Shown here: piece after piece, positions 1-7,786 of the stretch
Position numbering within the stretch: position 1 is the stretch's first letter
How the letters are laid out: each line of letters opens with the position of its first letter
DNA from: Pseudomonas flavescens
GTDB lineage: Bacteria > Pseudomonadota > Gammaproteobacteria > Pseudomonadales > Pseudomonadaceae
NCBI RefSeq assembly: GCF_013408425.1
Contig: NZ_JACBYV010000001.1
Coordinates: forward strand, 5,332,001-5,396,000
Length of the DNA stretch: 64,000 nt
Direction of reading: 5' to 3'
Program-made: the position numbers and the translations under genes
Notes under the pieces: model-generated
Database searches by the model: none
What the model saw: the letters and a program-made list of their open reading frames with translations, nothing else
What the model was told of the DNA's origin: nothing

Positions 1-1790
1 TCATAGCGGGTGCCGAGTTCCCAGGTACGGGCTTTCTCCGGCTCGACATCGCCGCTGGCCAGCGCCTTGCCCATCTGGCTGTACTGCACGGCGCCGAACG
101 AGCCTTCGGTATTGGCGTACAGGTTGACTCGATCATTGACCCGGTACAGCACATTCAGCGCCGGCAAGGCGGTGTTGTAGCGCCCGGCGGCACGGGTGCC
201 GTTGAGCTTGTTGTCCTGGCGGGAGGCGATCTTCTCGTAGCGCACGCCAGGGGTGATGGTCCAGTTGCCGATATCGATACGGTCATCGATATACACCGCA
301 CTGGCTTCGGTTTCGCCGCGGCTGTTGCGGTCTCGCAAGCTGGCGGTGCTGGGCAGTACGCCAGTGCTGGTCGGATTGCGGAAGCGCTGCTCGTGGCTTT
401 CTTCGCTGACATAGCGGTAACCCACGCCCACTTCATGGTGCAGGGTGCCCGTGTCGAAGGCTTGGGAGTAGCGGGTCTCGATGCCGCGCACCCAGTACTC
501 GCGTGGCGACAGGGAGAGGAAGTTGCCTTGCTCGAGGAAACCGCTGCGCAGGGTCTTGGTAAAGAAACTGGTCACGCTGAGTTCGCGATCGGCGTCCGGT
601 GTGTAGGCGTAGCTGGCGCTGGCCAGGGTGCGGCGGCCCCAGAAACTGTCGTAGGGGCGGGTGGACTGGTACGGATCGGCATCGAAAGCCGCGGTGCTGA
701 GGCCCCCCGGCATGTCGGCCTGCCCTTCGTAGTACTGACCCATTGCCGAGAAGGTGTGTACATCGTCGGCGCTGTACTTGCCCTTGAGGATCAGGTCGTC
801 GATCTGCGTATCGCTGTGCTGGCGCCAGTCGCTGCCGCGGGTACCCGAGTAGAGCAGCGCGCCACCCAGGCCATTGTCGTTGGTGCCGCCGATCAGCAGA
901 TTGCCGGTCTTCTTGAAGCCATCCTGGCTGCTGGAAGGGCTGACTTCGGTCTGCAGGCCGCCTTTGATGGTCGGCTGGTCAGGGATGGCGCGGGTCACGA
1001 AGTTGACGATACCGCCGACGTTCTGCGGGCCATAACGCACCGCGCCGCCGCCACGCACCACATCGATGGCATCCATGTTGCCCAGGGAGATCGGGGCCAG
1101 GGATAGCTGTGGCTGGCCATAAGGGGCGAAGGGCACCGGGATGCCATCCATCAGTACCGTGGAGCGCGAGGCCAGACGCGGATTGAGACCGCGGATACCG
1201 AAATTGAGCGCCAGGTCGTGGCTGCCGGTGCCATTGTTTTCCGGCGCATTGACGCCGGGAATGCGGTTGAGCACTTCCCGGGCGCTGCTGGCCCCCACCT
1301 GCTCGAAGGTTTCGCGGCGAATCACGTCGCGAGCGCCAGGGTGGTTGTACACATCGAGCGCATCGGCGCTGCCGAGCCAGTCACCCACCACGCTGGAGGC
1401 CTGCAACTGCAGCGGTTCGCCATGTGCAGCGCTGCGCAAGGTATGCAGGCGGTAACCGCCGTCCGCGTCCCGCTCGGTGCTCAGATCGCTACCCTGCAGC
1501 AGCCGGGCGAAGCCTTCATCGACTCCGTAGCTGCCCTTCAGGCCCGCGCTGCTCTTGTCGGCGGTCAGGGCAGGGTCGAAGGACAGCAGCACGCCACTCT
1601 GCGCGGCGAAGCGCGACAGGGCTGCACCCAGCGGGCCGGCGGGCACGTCATAGCTGCGGGTTGCCGTGCTGGTCGCGGGGTTTTCAGCGGCCACGGCCAG
1701 GTTGATCGGAAGCGTGCCCAGGGCGCCAAGGGTCATGCCGATGGCGAGGGTAAGCGGGTGACGGCTGGGAAAGGACGTGAGCGAGACCAT
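1..1790 (-). CDS. fecA: FecA-like TonB-dependent ferric citrate receptor (3' end outside window)
   Basis: Outer-membrane receptor that imports ferric dicitrate with TonB energy and signals to FecR/FecI. Translated from the ATG at 1788-1790 it has a signal peptide ending near residue 33 (NLAVAAE), an STN signalling domain of about 80 residues (SYDVPAGPLGAALSRFAAQS), and a plug beginning VVGDWLG. The plug and early barrel follow E. coli FecA closely, e.g. NRIPGVNAPENNGTGSHDLA, GIRGLNPRLASRSTVLMDGI and GGGAVRYGPQNVGGIVNFVT, so ferric citrate is the likely ligand. About 596 codons are present; the barrel C-terminus runs off the left edge. The start has GGAGGG just upstream. It follows fecR by 75 bases on the same strand, giving the order fecI-fecR-fecA. 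An A-rich tract at the end of fecR may be part of the FecI-dependent promoter. Confidence 0.93.
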   Translation of the reverse strand, partial: MVSLTSFPSRHPLTLAIGMTLGALGTLPINLAVAAENPATSTATRSYDVPAGPLGAALSRFAAQSGVLLSFDPALTADKSSAGLKGSYGVDEGFARLLQGSDLSTERDADGGYRLHTLRSAAHGEPLQLQASSVVGDWLGSADALDVYNHPGARDVIRRETFEQVGASSAREVLNRIPGVNAPENNGTGSHDLALNFGIRGLNPRLASRSTVLMDGIPVPFAPYGQPQLSLAPISLGNMDAIDVVRGGGAVRYGPQNVGGIVNFVTRAIPDQPTIKGGLQTEVSPSSSQDGFKKTGNLLIGGTNDNGLGGALLYSGTRGSDWRQHSDTQIDDLILKGKYSADDVHTFSAMGQYYEGQADMPGGLSTAAFDADPYQSTRPYDSFWGRRTLASASYAYTPDADRELSVTSFFTKTLRSGFLEQGNFLSLSPREYWVRGIETRYSQAFDTGTLHHEVGVGYRYVSEESHEQRFRNPTSTGVLPSTASLRDRNSRGETEASAVYIDDRIDIGNWTITPGVRYEKIASRQDNKLNGTRAAGRYNTALPALNVLYRVNDRVNLYANTEGSFGAVQYSQMGKALASGDVEPEKARTWELGTRY

Positions 1791-1865
1791 GTTGCCCTCC
1801 AATGGGTTGTGTATTGAAGGGCCAGTCGAGAATCGAAAAGGTACAGGCCGTGCAGAGGATTTTTT

Positions 1866-2825
1866 TCAGCGCGGCTCGATATGCACCCAGTAGCGGGTGA
1901 AGCGGCGGATGCGCACCGGCAGGTTGGCGGTCAGGGAATCGAGAGCGCGGTCACTGTCGTTCAGGGGGAATGCGCCGGATATGCGCAGGTCGGCCACCGC
2001 CGCCGCGCAAGTCACTCTGCCGCGGCGCTGGCGCTCGAAGGCACTGGCGAATTCGCTTAGCGGCATGTCATCGGCAATCAGCATGCCGTGCAGCCAGGCG
2101 AGCAGGTCATCGCTGGCAGGCATCGGCGTGTCGCTACTGGCGCGGTACAGGCGCGACACCTGTCCGCTGTCGAGCTGGCGCCGGCTGCTCGGGGCGGCGC
2201 TGGGGGTGAGCTCTACGCGGCCACTGAATACCGCGACCCGTGAATGTCCGGCTTGTTGGGTCACGGAGAAGCGCGTGCCGATGGGGCGGACGCTGCCTTC
2301 GGCGGTGATCACCCGCAGCGGACGGGGATCGTACCCGGTTTCCAGAAGCAGCTCGCCATCGAGCAGATGCAGAATGCGTTCTGCCTGGCTGAACTCGACG
2401 CGAACGGCACTGCTGCTGTTGAGGTTCAGGAGGCTGCCGTCGGCCAGGCGCCATTCACCCTGCTCGGCCAGGCCTGTCTGATAGTCGGCAGTCCAACGCT
2501 GCCAGGGCTGCTCGCGCAGGGCGAACCAGCCGCTGCCGGCAACGCCGATCAGCACTGCCAGGTTTTTGATCGCACGGCGACGGCCGATACCCGCCGGGAC
2601 GCCCAGCGTGGCTCTGGCCAGATCGACTGGCAGCCCCTTGAAGTGGCCGCCGACGCCGTTTGCACAGGCCCACGCCCGGGCGTTCTCGGGGGAGGCTTCG
2701 AGCCACAGCCGCCAGTGTTGCTGGTCCTGTTCGCTGGCATCGCCAGCATGCAGGGTGACGAACCAGTGTGCAGCCTGGTCGAGCGCTGTTTCGGACAACG
2801 GTTGGTAGGGCGTTCGGGACTTCAT
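1866..2825 (-). CDS. fecR: FecR-type anti-sigma/sigma regulator
   Basis: Inner-membrane protein that receives the signal from the N-terminal domain of the receptor and controls the partner ECF sigma factor. 319 residues: a cytoplasmic DUF4880 segment (ALDQAAHWFVTLHAGDASEQ), one membrane segment at about residues 85-105 preceded by an arginine run (RRRAIKNLAVLIGVAGSGW), then a periplasmic FecR domain (GSVRPIGTRFSVTQQ, VAVFSGRVELTP). The arginine pair before the membrane segment fits the Tat-dependent insertion reported for E. coli FecR. It starts 2 bases after the fecI stop, so the two are co-transcribed and probably coupled. Its partner receptor is the fecA-like gene downstream. Confidence 0.92.
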   Translation of the reverse strand: MKSRTPYQPLSETALDQAAHWFVTLHAGDASEQDQQHWRLWLEASPENARAWACANGVGGHFKGLPVDLARATLGVPAGIGRRRAIKNLAVLIGVAGSGWFALREQPWQRWTADYQTGLAEQGEWRLADGSLLNLNSSSAVRVEFSQAERILHLLDGELLLETGYDPRPLRVITAEGSVRPIGTRFSVTQQAGHSRVAVFSGRVELTPSAAPSSRRQLDSGQVSRLYRASSDTPMPASDDLLAWLHGMLIADDMPLSEFASAFERQRRGRVTCAAAVADLRISGAFPLNDSDRALDSLTANLPVRIRRFTRYWVHIEPR

Positions 2826-2827
2826 GC

Positions 2828-3340
2828 TCAGAGGCCTGGCTGCATGCAGTGGCGGATGGCTTTGAACATGTACTGCTTCACCGAGCTGAGGGACACGCCC
2901 AGGTGCTCGGCGATCTGCGGGTAAGTGAGCCCGTCGAGCTGCGACAACAGGAAGGCCTGGCGAACCCTGGCAGGCAGGCCGTCGAGCAGGGCATCGATTT
3001 CCAGCAGGGTTTCCAGCAGCAGGTAACGCGCCTCGGGGCCTGGCAGCAGGTCTTCGGGGAGATTCGCCAGGCTTTCCAGGTACGCCCGCTCCAGCGCCTT
3101 GCGGCGTAGGTGGTTGACCATCAGGCCTTTGGCGACGGTGGCCAGATAGGGCCGCGGCTCGCGGATATCGGCAAGATCCCGGCGGGCGAGAATGCGCAGG
3201 AAGGTGTCATGGGCCAGGTCGGCCGCATCGAATGCACAGCCCAGGCGCTGTTGCAGGCGCAAGCGTAACCAGCTGTGGTGCTCGCTGTAGAGCTGATGCG
3301 CAGCGACGGGGCCGTCGTGCAGGCAGGACAAGGTCGACAT
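2828..3340 (-). CDS. fecI: FecI-type ECF sigma factor (iron starvation sigma)
   Basis: ECF sigma-70 family factor expected to transcribe the downstream receptor gene when the receptor is loaded. Region 2 is visible (DAADLAHDTFLRILARRD, then REPRPYLATVAKGLMVNHLR) and region 4 near the C-terminus (LDGLTYPQIAEHLGVSLSSV followed by KQYMFKAIRHC). I chose the ATG at 3338-3340, giving 170 residues, the usual family length; the frame stays open to a TTG at 3380-3382 but that would run into the Fur-box-like site. The Shine-Dalgarno sequence is weak for either start. It is the first gene of the fecI-fecR-fecA set. Confidence 0.9.
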   Translation of the reverse strand: MSTLSCLHDGPVAAHQLYSEHHSWLRLRLQQRLGCAFDAADLAHDTFLRILARRDLADIREPRPYLATVAKGLMVNHLRRKALERAYLESLANLPEDLLPGPEARYLLLETLLEIDALLDGLPARVRQAFLLSQLDGLTYPQIAEHLGVSLSSVKQYMFKAIRHCMQPGL

Positions 3341-3377
3341 GCGCGCAATATCCAGAGAAATAAAGCGCGCTTTATAT

Positions 3378-3396
3378 AGCAATAGTTCTCATTTGC
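3378..3396 (-). promoter_or_regulatory. Fur-box-like operator upstream of fecI
   Basis: Read on the minus strand, GCAAATGAGAACTATTGCT matches the 19-base Fur consensus (GATAATGATAATCATTATC) at about 11 positions. It sits 38 bases before the fecI start codon, where a Fur operator is expected for an iron-starvation sigma gene. The match is imperfect; the position makes it credible. Confidence 0.5.
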
Positions 3397-3424
3397 ATAG
3401 CTCGATCGCTTCGCGCCGGCGTGA

Positions 3425-4402
3425 TCAGCGCACCGTGACCACCAGTTTGCCGACCGCCTTGCGTTGCGCGAGGGCATCGATGGCCGCGCCGCCGTCGGCC
3501 AGCGGGTAGGTCTGCGAGACCAGTGGTTTCAGCTTGCCCTCGGCATGCCAGGTGAAAAGTTGCCCGAAGTTGGCGGCGTTGTCAGCTGGCTGACGTTGAG
3601 CGAAGGCGCCCCAGAATACACCGACCACTGCAGCGCCCTTGAGCAGCATCAGGTTCACCGGCAGTTCCGGGATGCGCCCGCTGGCGAAACCAACGACCAG
3701 CAGCCGGCCGTTCCAGGCGATGCTGCGCGCTGCCTGATCGAACAGGTCGCCGCCCACCGGATCGTAGATCACGTCGGCACCCTGGCCGTTGGTCAGGCGC
3801 TTCACTTCGTCCTTGAGGCTCTGCGTGCTGTAGTCGATCAGCTCGTCGGCGCCCGCCTGTCGGGCCACTTCCAGCTTGGCAGCGCTGCTCGCTGCGGCGA
3901 TCACTCGGGCGCCCATGGCCTTGCCGATCTCCACCGCTGCCAGGCCAACGCCGCCGGAGGCACCGAGCACCAGCAGGGTTTCACCTGCCTGCAAGCCTGC
4001 GCGCTGCTTGAGTGCGTGCATGGAGGTGCCGTAGGTCATACCGAAGGCGGCGGCGCTGATGAAGTCCATGCTGTCGGGCATCGGCAGGACGTTGTAGGCC
4101 GGCACCGCGACCTGCTCGGCGAAACCGCCCCAGCCGGTCAGCGCCATGACCCGAGCACCGACCTGTAGATGGGTAACCTTGTCGCCAACCGCGCTGATCA
4201 CGCCGGCCACTTCGCCGCCCGGCGCGAAGGGGAAGGGCGGCTTGAACTGGTATTTGCCTTCGATGATCAGCGTGTCGGGAAAATTCGCACCGGCGGCCTG
4301 AATATCGATCAGCACTTCGTTGGCCTTGGGGCGTGGACTCTCGAGGTCTTCCAAAACCAGGGTTTCGGCGGTGCCGAAGGCTTTGCATAGCAGCGCTTTC
4401 AT
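3425..4402 (-). CDS. NADPH:quinone oxidoreductase family protein (MDR superfamily)
   Basis: Medium-chain dehydrogenase/reductase of the zinc-free quinone oxidoreductase branch, expected to reduce quinones or enones with NADPH in the cytoplasm. 325 residues from the ATG at 4400-4402 (MKALLCKAFGTAETLVLED). A GroES-like N-terminal half (NEVLIDIQAAGANFPDTLII, PGGEVAGVISAVG) is followed by a Rossmann NADPH site (LVLGASGGVGLAAVEIGKAM). The catalytic-zinc cysteine/histidine set of true alcohol dehydrogenases is not seen. The frame stays open upstream to 4804 but that extension lies over the FliL-like gene on the other strand and has no family resemblance. The physiological substrate cannot be read from sequence. 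Confidence 0.88.
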   Translation of the reverse strand: MKALLCKAFGTAETLVLEDLESPRPKANEVLIDIQAAGANFPDTLIIEGKYQFKPPFPFAPGGEVAGVISAVGDKVTHLQVGARVMALTGWGGFAEQVAVPAYNVLPMPDSMDFISAAAFGMTYGTSMHALKQRAGLQAGETLLVLGASGGVGLAAVEIGKAMGARVIAAASSAAKLEVARQAGADELIDYSTQSLKDEVKRLTNGQGADVIYDPVGGDLFDQAARSIAWNGRLLVVGFASGRIPELPVNLMLLKGAAVVGVFWGAFAQRQPADNAANFGQLFTWHAEGKLKPLVSQTYPLADGGAAIDALAQRKAVGKLVVTVR

Positions 4403-4552
4403 CGCAGTCCACTCTTTCATCGATTGGCTCTGCAGTTTAGGTAGGCCGCTGCGCGGGTCAACGAGCATGGCTCGACCTGATGGCTGGGTATAAGCGTTGG
4501 GATCCATCGCAGGCGTTGCTATGCTTGCGGGCAACCCAATGGAGATCGTCCT

Positions 4553-4972
4553 GTGAAAACCTTCATCACGTTTCTGCTTGCCTGCGCGCTGTCGATCCCG
4601 GCTTTCGCCAATGAGGAAAAGAAGGAAGGAGAAGGCGAGGGCGCTGCACCGCAGGTGATTTACCACAGCCTGACGCCCGCGTTGGTGGGTAACTTCGGTG
4701 CCGGGCCGAAGCTCAAGTACTACAAGGCCGATGTGGCGCTGCGAGTTACTGGCGCTGATGCCGAAGCCAAGGTTACCCATCATGAACCGTTGATTCGCAA
4801 TCAACTGGTGATGCTGTTCTCTCAGCAGACCGAGGAAAGCCTGGCCACGCCGGACGCCAAGGAGAAGCTCCGCCAGGAAGCCCTCAAGCAGGTGCAGCAG
4901 GTGCTCAGCGACGAAGAAGGCCAGCCACTGGTCGAGGATCTGCTGTTCAACAATCTGATTCTGCAGGGCTGA
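4553..4972 (+). CDS. FliL-family flagellar basal body-associated protein, stand-alone
   Basis: 139 residues with a signal peptide (MKTFITFLLACALSIPAFA) in place of the usual FliL membrane anchor, then an acidic-basic linker (NEEKKEGEGEG) and a FliL-like domain (YHSLTPALVGNFGAGPKLKY, ADVALRVTG, HHEPLIRNQLVMLFSQQTEE, LVEDLLFNNLILQ). True FliL sits at the flagellar motor and affects stator function; this copy is outside any flagellar operon and looks secreted to the periplasm, so a motor role is inference only. Pseudomonas genomes keep such a gene next to the fthC/zapA region. GGAGATCGTCCTGTG precedes the ATG. Confidence 0.8.
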   Translation: MKTFITFLLACALSIPAFANEEKKEGEGEGAAPQVIYHSLTPALVGNFGAGPKLKYYKADVALRVTGADAEAKVTHHEPLIRNQLVMLFSQQTEESLATPDAKEKLRQEALKQVQQVLSDEEGQPLVEDLLFNNLILQG

Positions 4973-5422
<450 letters not shown>

Positions 5423-5544
5423 GAACTTTGCTCTTGAGTCGGGCAGCGAGCGCATGCCTTTCGGCTGCGCTCTGCTGCGATGGAAATGATTGTCGAACTA
5501 TAGGTCGTTACGTTCCGGTGCTCGATCCGGACAGGAGTTGTTGT

Positions 5545-5661
5545 ATGCGGCGCAAGCCTGATCTGTTGCTGGTATTGGTGGTGGTGTTCGGGCTGGGCAT
5601 GGTGATGACCGGCTATGCGCAAAGCCAGTGGCAGCAAGCTAGTACCAGCCTGTATCGGTGA
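5545..5661 (+). CDS. Small single-pass membrane protein (38 residues)
   Basis: Short ORF from the ATG at 5545 with a good AGGAG at 5533-5537. The peptide is a basic N-terminus (MRRKPD), a hydrophobic helix (LLLVLVVVFGLGMVMTGYA) and a short polar tail (QSQWQQASTSLYR), the pattern of a small inner-membrane protein. Its 3' end overlaps the 3' end of fthC on the other strand by 23 bases. I do not recognise a family. Support comes from the ribosome-binding site and topology; comparison with other Pseudomonas at this position would settle it. Confidence 0.6.
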   Translation: MRRKPDLLLVLVVVFGLGMVMTGYAQSQWQQASTSLYR

Positions 5662-6235
5662 CCGTGGCGTCCAGCGGTATGTCCCAGCTGGCCATGGGCA
5701 GGCGATCGACTTGCTGACAGCCGTGGGCCAGCCCAAGCAAGGTCGGTTTGTGCCAATTTTTGCGCCTTGCGCGATAAGCCAGGCTGCGGTCGTAGAAGCC
5801 GCCGCCCATGCCCAATCGCCCGCCATGGCGATCGAAGCCGACCAGCGGCAGCAGAACCAGATCCAGTGCCCAGACCTTGCGTTGGCGCATGCTGTCGCGA
5901 CGCGGCTCGGGGATGCCGAAGCGGTTGGCTGCCAGCTTTTCGCGCGCATCGATACGCTGAAACACCATGCTGGTGCGCGGCCAGGATTTCAGGACGGGCA
6001 GGTACACCTGCTTGCCGCGGGCGTGGGCTGCCGCGATCAGCAGGCAGGGGTCGATCTCACCGTCGTTGCTCAGGTACAACGCAACATGCCGGGCTCGGCG
6101 AAACAGCGGGTGATGCGCCAGCTGTCGATACAGCGCCCTGGCGGCACGTCGCTGGGCCGCAGGCTTCAGCTCGCGACGTCGCTGGCGCAGCTTGCGCCGC
6201 AGTTGGGCGCGGGTGAGGTCTTTGGCGTCGATCAT
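5639..6235 (-). CDS. fthC: 5-formyltetrahydrofolate cyclo-ligase
   Basis: Converts 5-formyl-THF to 5,10-methenyl-THF with ATP, salvaging folate and removing the inhibitory 5-formyl form. 198 residues from ATG 6233-6235. Family features: an arginine-rich start (RAQLRRKLRQRRREL), HVALYLSNDGEIDP, and the C-terminal phosphate/folate-binding block LVLLPLVGFDRHGGRLGMGG followed by FYDRS. It lies directly downstream of zapA and 6S RNA, the arrangement known for ygfA/ssrS in gammaproteobacteria, where 6S RNA and the cyclo-ligase can be co-transcribed. Often annotated ygfA. Confidence 0.93.
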   Translation of the reverse strand: MIDAKDLTRAQLRRKLRQRRRELKPAAQRRAARALYRQLAHHPLFRRARHVALYLSNDGEIDPCLLIAAAHARGKQVYLPVLKSWPRTSMVFQRIDAREKLAANRFGIPEPRRDSMRQRKVWALDLVLLPLVGFDRHGGRLGMGGGFYDRSLAYRARRKNWHKPTLLGLAHGCQQVDRLPMASWDIPLDATVTDTGWY

Positions 6236-6276
6236 GGGCAGGCCTGTAGAGTCGCTGGCGCGCAATCACAGGCAAT

Positions 6277-6312
6277 AAAAAGCCCACTGCCGGCGTGAGC
6301 CAGCAGCGGGCT
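6277..6312 (-). terminator. Rho-independent terminator after 6S RNA
   Basis: A hairpin with 14-base arms (AGCCCGCTGCTGGC / GCCGGCAGTGGGCT on the minus strand, 12 of 14 paired) is followed by TTTTT. It lies just 3' of the 6S RNA and before fthC, so it would end the short transcript, with readthrough feeding fthC. Confidence 0.8.
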
Positions 6313-6320
6313 ACAAATTG

Positions 6321-6498
6321 AGACTCCCCAGCATGCCGCTGTCGGTTTAGCCCTTGAACCCGAAAGTTCAAGGTGGAGGTTGCAGGAAACCTTAAGGCTT
6401 TCCGTCGAGCGGACATGCACACCGGCCTCAACTGACAACCCCCGGGGTTGTGCGTATCGGCTCAGGGACACCACCGACTGGCGCACACTCCAGGGAGC
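6321..6498 (-). ncRNA. ssrS: 6S RNA
   Basis: Regulatory RNA that binds sigma-70 RNA polymerase holoenzyme in stationary phase. The stretch between zapA and fthC contains the conserved Pseudomonas 6S core on the minus strand: GAGCCGATACGCACAACC, GGCCGGTGTGCATGTCCGC, CGACGGAAAGCCTTAAGG and CACCTTGAACTTTCGGGTTC. The ends CTCCCTGGAGTGTG and GCATGCTGGGGAGT can pair as the closing stem, giving about 178 nt. A TATACT -10 element lies at 6506-6511, placing the 5' end near 6498. Exact ends are inferred. Confidence 0.92.
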
Positions 6499-6505
6499 GG
6501 TGGCC

Positions 6506-6511
6506 AGTATA
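6506..6511 (-). promoter_or_regulatory. -10 element of the 6S RNA promoter
   Basis: TATACT on the minus strand, about 7 bases before the inferred 6S RNA 5' end; a weak TGACCA-like -35 lies roughly 18 bases further upstream, inside the 3' end of zapA. Confidence 0.5.
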
Positions 6512-6532
6512 ACGCAAAGTGGCGACCGTTGG

Positions 6533-6847
6533 TCAGACGCCACGGCCATCTGCATCATCGCGCAGTGCATCGTCCACGCGGCCCAGCAGATCACGCACAT
6601 GATCACGGCTGGTAGAAACCTGCTGATCCAGATTCTGTTGTTTGTGCAGCAGGTCGTGGGTGATGTTCAGTGCGGCCATCACGGCGACACGGTCTGCACC
6701 GATCACTTTGCCGGCGCTGCGAATCTCACGCATCTTGCCGTCCAGGTAGCGGGCGGCACTCTGCAGGTTGCTACGCTCATCTGCTGGGCAGGCGATGCAA
6801 TATTCTTTGTCCAGGATCTGGACGGTAACGGTATTCGATTGGGTCAT
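6533..6847 (-). CDS. zapA: Cell division protein ZapA
   Basis: Binds and bundles FtsZ at the division septum. 104 residues with the expected N-terminal head (NTVTVQILDKEYCIACPADE, then RSNLQSAARYLDGKMREIR) and C-terminal coiled coil (LDQQVSTSRDHVRDLLGRVD). Length matches the family. The start codon overlaps the end of the upstream ZapB-like gene by 4 bases, so the two are translationally coupled; 6S RNA follows directly downstream. Confidence 0.95.
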   Translation of the reverse strand: MTQSNTVTVQILDKEYCIACPADERSNLQSAARYLDGKMREIRSAGKVIGADRVAVMAALNITHDLLHKQQNLDQQVSTSRDHVRDLLGRVDDALRDDADGRGV

Positions 6848-7053
6848 GAGTCCTGCTCCAGGGCTTTGAGGCGCGAAATCATCGATTCGACCTTGTGCCG
6901 AGCCATTTCGTTCTTTTCGATCAGATGAGCGCGTTCTTCACGCCACGCCTGCTCGCTTTCCAGCAAGAGGCGGTTGTGTGCCTTGAGTCGCTCGACACGC
7001 TGGATCAGCAACTCCAGCTTGGCCGTCAGGGCTTGTAGATCGGCGTCTTCCAT
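6844..7053 (-). CDS. ZapB-like coiled-coil protein (TIGR02449 family)
   Basis: 69 residues from ATG 7051-7053, nearly all heptad-rich coiled coil (LQALTAKLELLIQRVERLKA, LLLESEQAWREERAHLIEKN). Members of this small family sit beside zapA in many gammaproteobacteria, and by analogy to ZapB may assist Z-ring assembly; the link is contextual. The frame extends 34 codons further upstream but the extension has no coiled-coil character and reaches toward the divergent ygfB gene. Stop and zapA start overlap by 4 bases. Confidence 0.85.
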   Translation of the reverse strand: MEDADLQALTAKLELLIQRVERLKAHNRLLLESEQAWREERAHLIEKNEMARHKVESMISRLKALEQDS

Positions 7054-7198
7054 TGGCTCTCGCTTTGGCAGGGTTGTTCGCAGTGTATAGGCGCGCTGGC
7101 AGGTGGGTGCAAACCCGCTGATGGTCTTGGCGCGTCTGCCGGTGCTACGATACAAAGCCTACATTCTAGTGATTGCGCCTCTTGGCGCCTAGTGATCG

Positions 7199-7753
7199 AT
7201 GCCGACTTCCAGTTCTCCCTACGCTGCATTCGCCACCCTGCTCGCCAGTGGCGGCACCTCCGTTTCTCCCGCTGAACTGCACGGCCTGCTGCTGGGCCGC
7301 AGTTGCGCTGGTGCCGGCTTCGAAGCCGGTCCCTGGCTGGTTGACGCCAATGAGCTGCTCGGCAGCGAACCGCCGGAGAACGTTCGCCAGGCGTTGATCG
7401 GTCTGCAGGAGATGGTACGCGGCGAATTGACCGGTGACGATGTCACCGTCGTTCTGTTGCTGCCTTCCGACGACGCCCCACTGGCCGAACGCGCCGCCGC
7501 TCTGGGCCAGTGGTGCCAGGGCTTCCTCGGTGGTTTCGGCCTCACTTCCGGCGACGCGGCGCTGAGCGCCGAAGCCATGGAAGTGCTGCAGGATTTGTCC
7601 GCTATCGCCCAGGTGCAGAATGCCCTGGATGAGTCCGAGGACGGGGAGAACGATTACATGGAGGTCACCGAATACCTGCGTGTGGCGCCGCTGCTGCTGT
7701 TCGCCGAGTGCAACAAGCCGGCTGCCCCAGCGCCGAAACCGTCGCTGCACTGA
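7199..7753 (+). CDS. YgfB/YecA (UPF0149) family protein
   Basis: 184 residues. Helical UPF0149 family: [20 protein letters not shown] near the start and the signature [11 protein letters not shown] followed by [18 protein letters not shown]. In P. aeruginosa the YgfB homologue at this place has been linked to repression of the ampDh3 amidase and beta-lactam susceptibility; whether that applies here is inference. First gene of ygfB-pepP-ubiH-DUF4442-ubiI, divergent from zapA. The ATG at 7199 has no obvious Shine-Dalgarno sequence. Confidence 0.9.
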   Translation: MPTSSSPYAAFATLLASGGTSVSPAELHGLLLGRSCAGAGFEAGPWLVDANELLGSEPPENVRQALIGLQEMVRGELTGDDVTVVLLLPSDDAPLAERAAALGQWCQGFLGGFGLTSGDAALSAEAMEVLQDLSAIAQVQNALDESEDGENDYMEVTEYLRVAPLLLFAECNKPAAPAPKPSLH

Positions 7754-7786
7754 TCCTGCCCCTCATTCGACCGATCGGAGCCTAGC

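Noticed and set aside
3425..4804. Longer version (459 residues) of the quinone oxidoreductase
   Set aside because: The extra 134 N-terminal residues overlie the FliL-like gene on the other strand and have no family similarity; MKALLCKAFG is the usual start.
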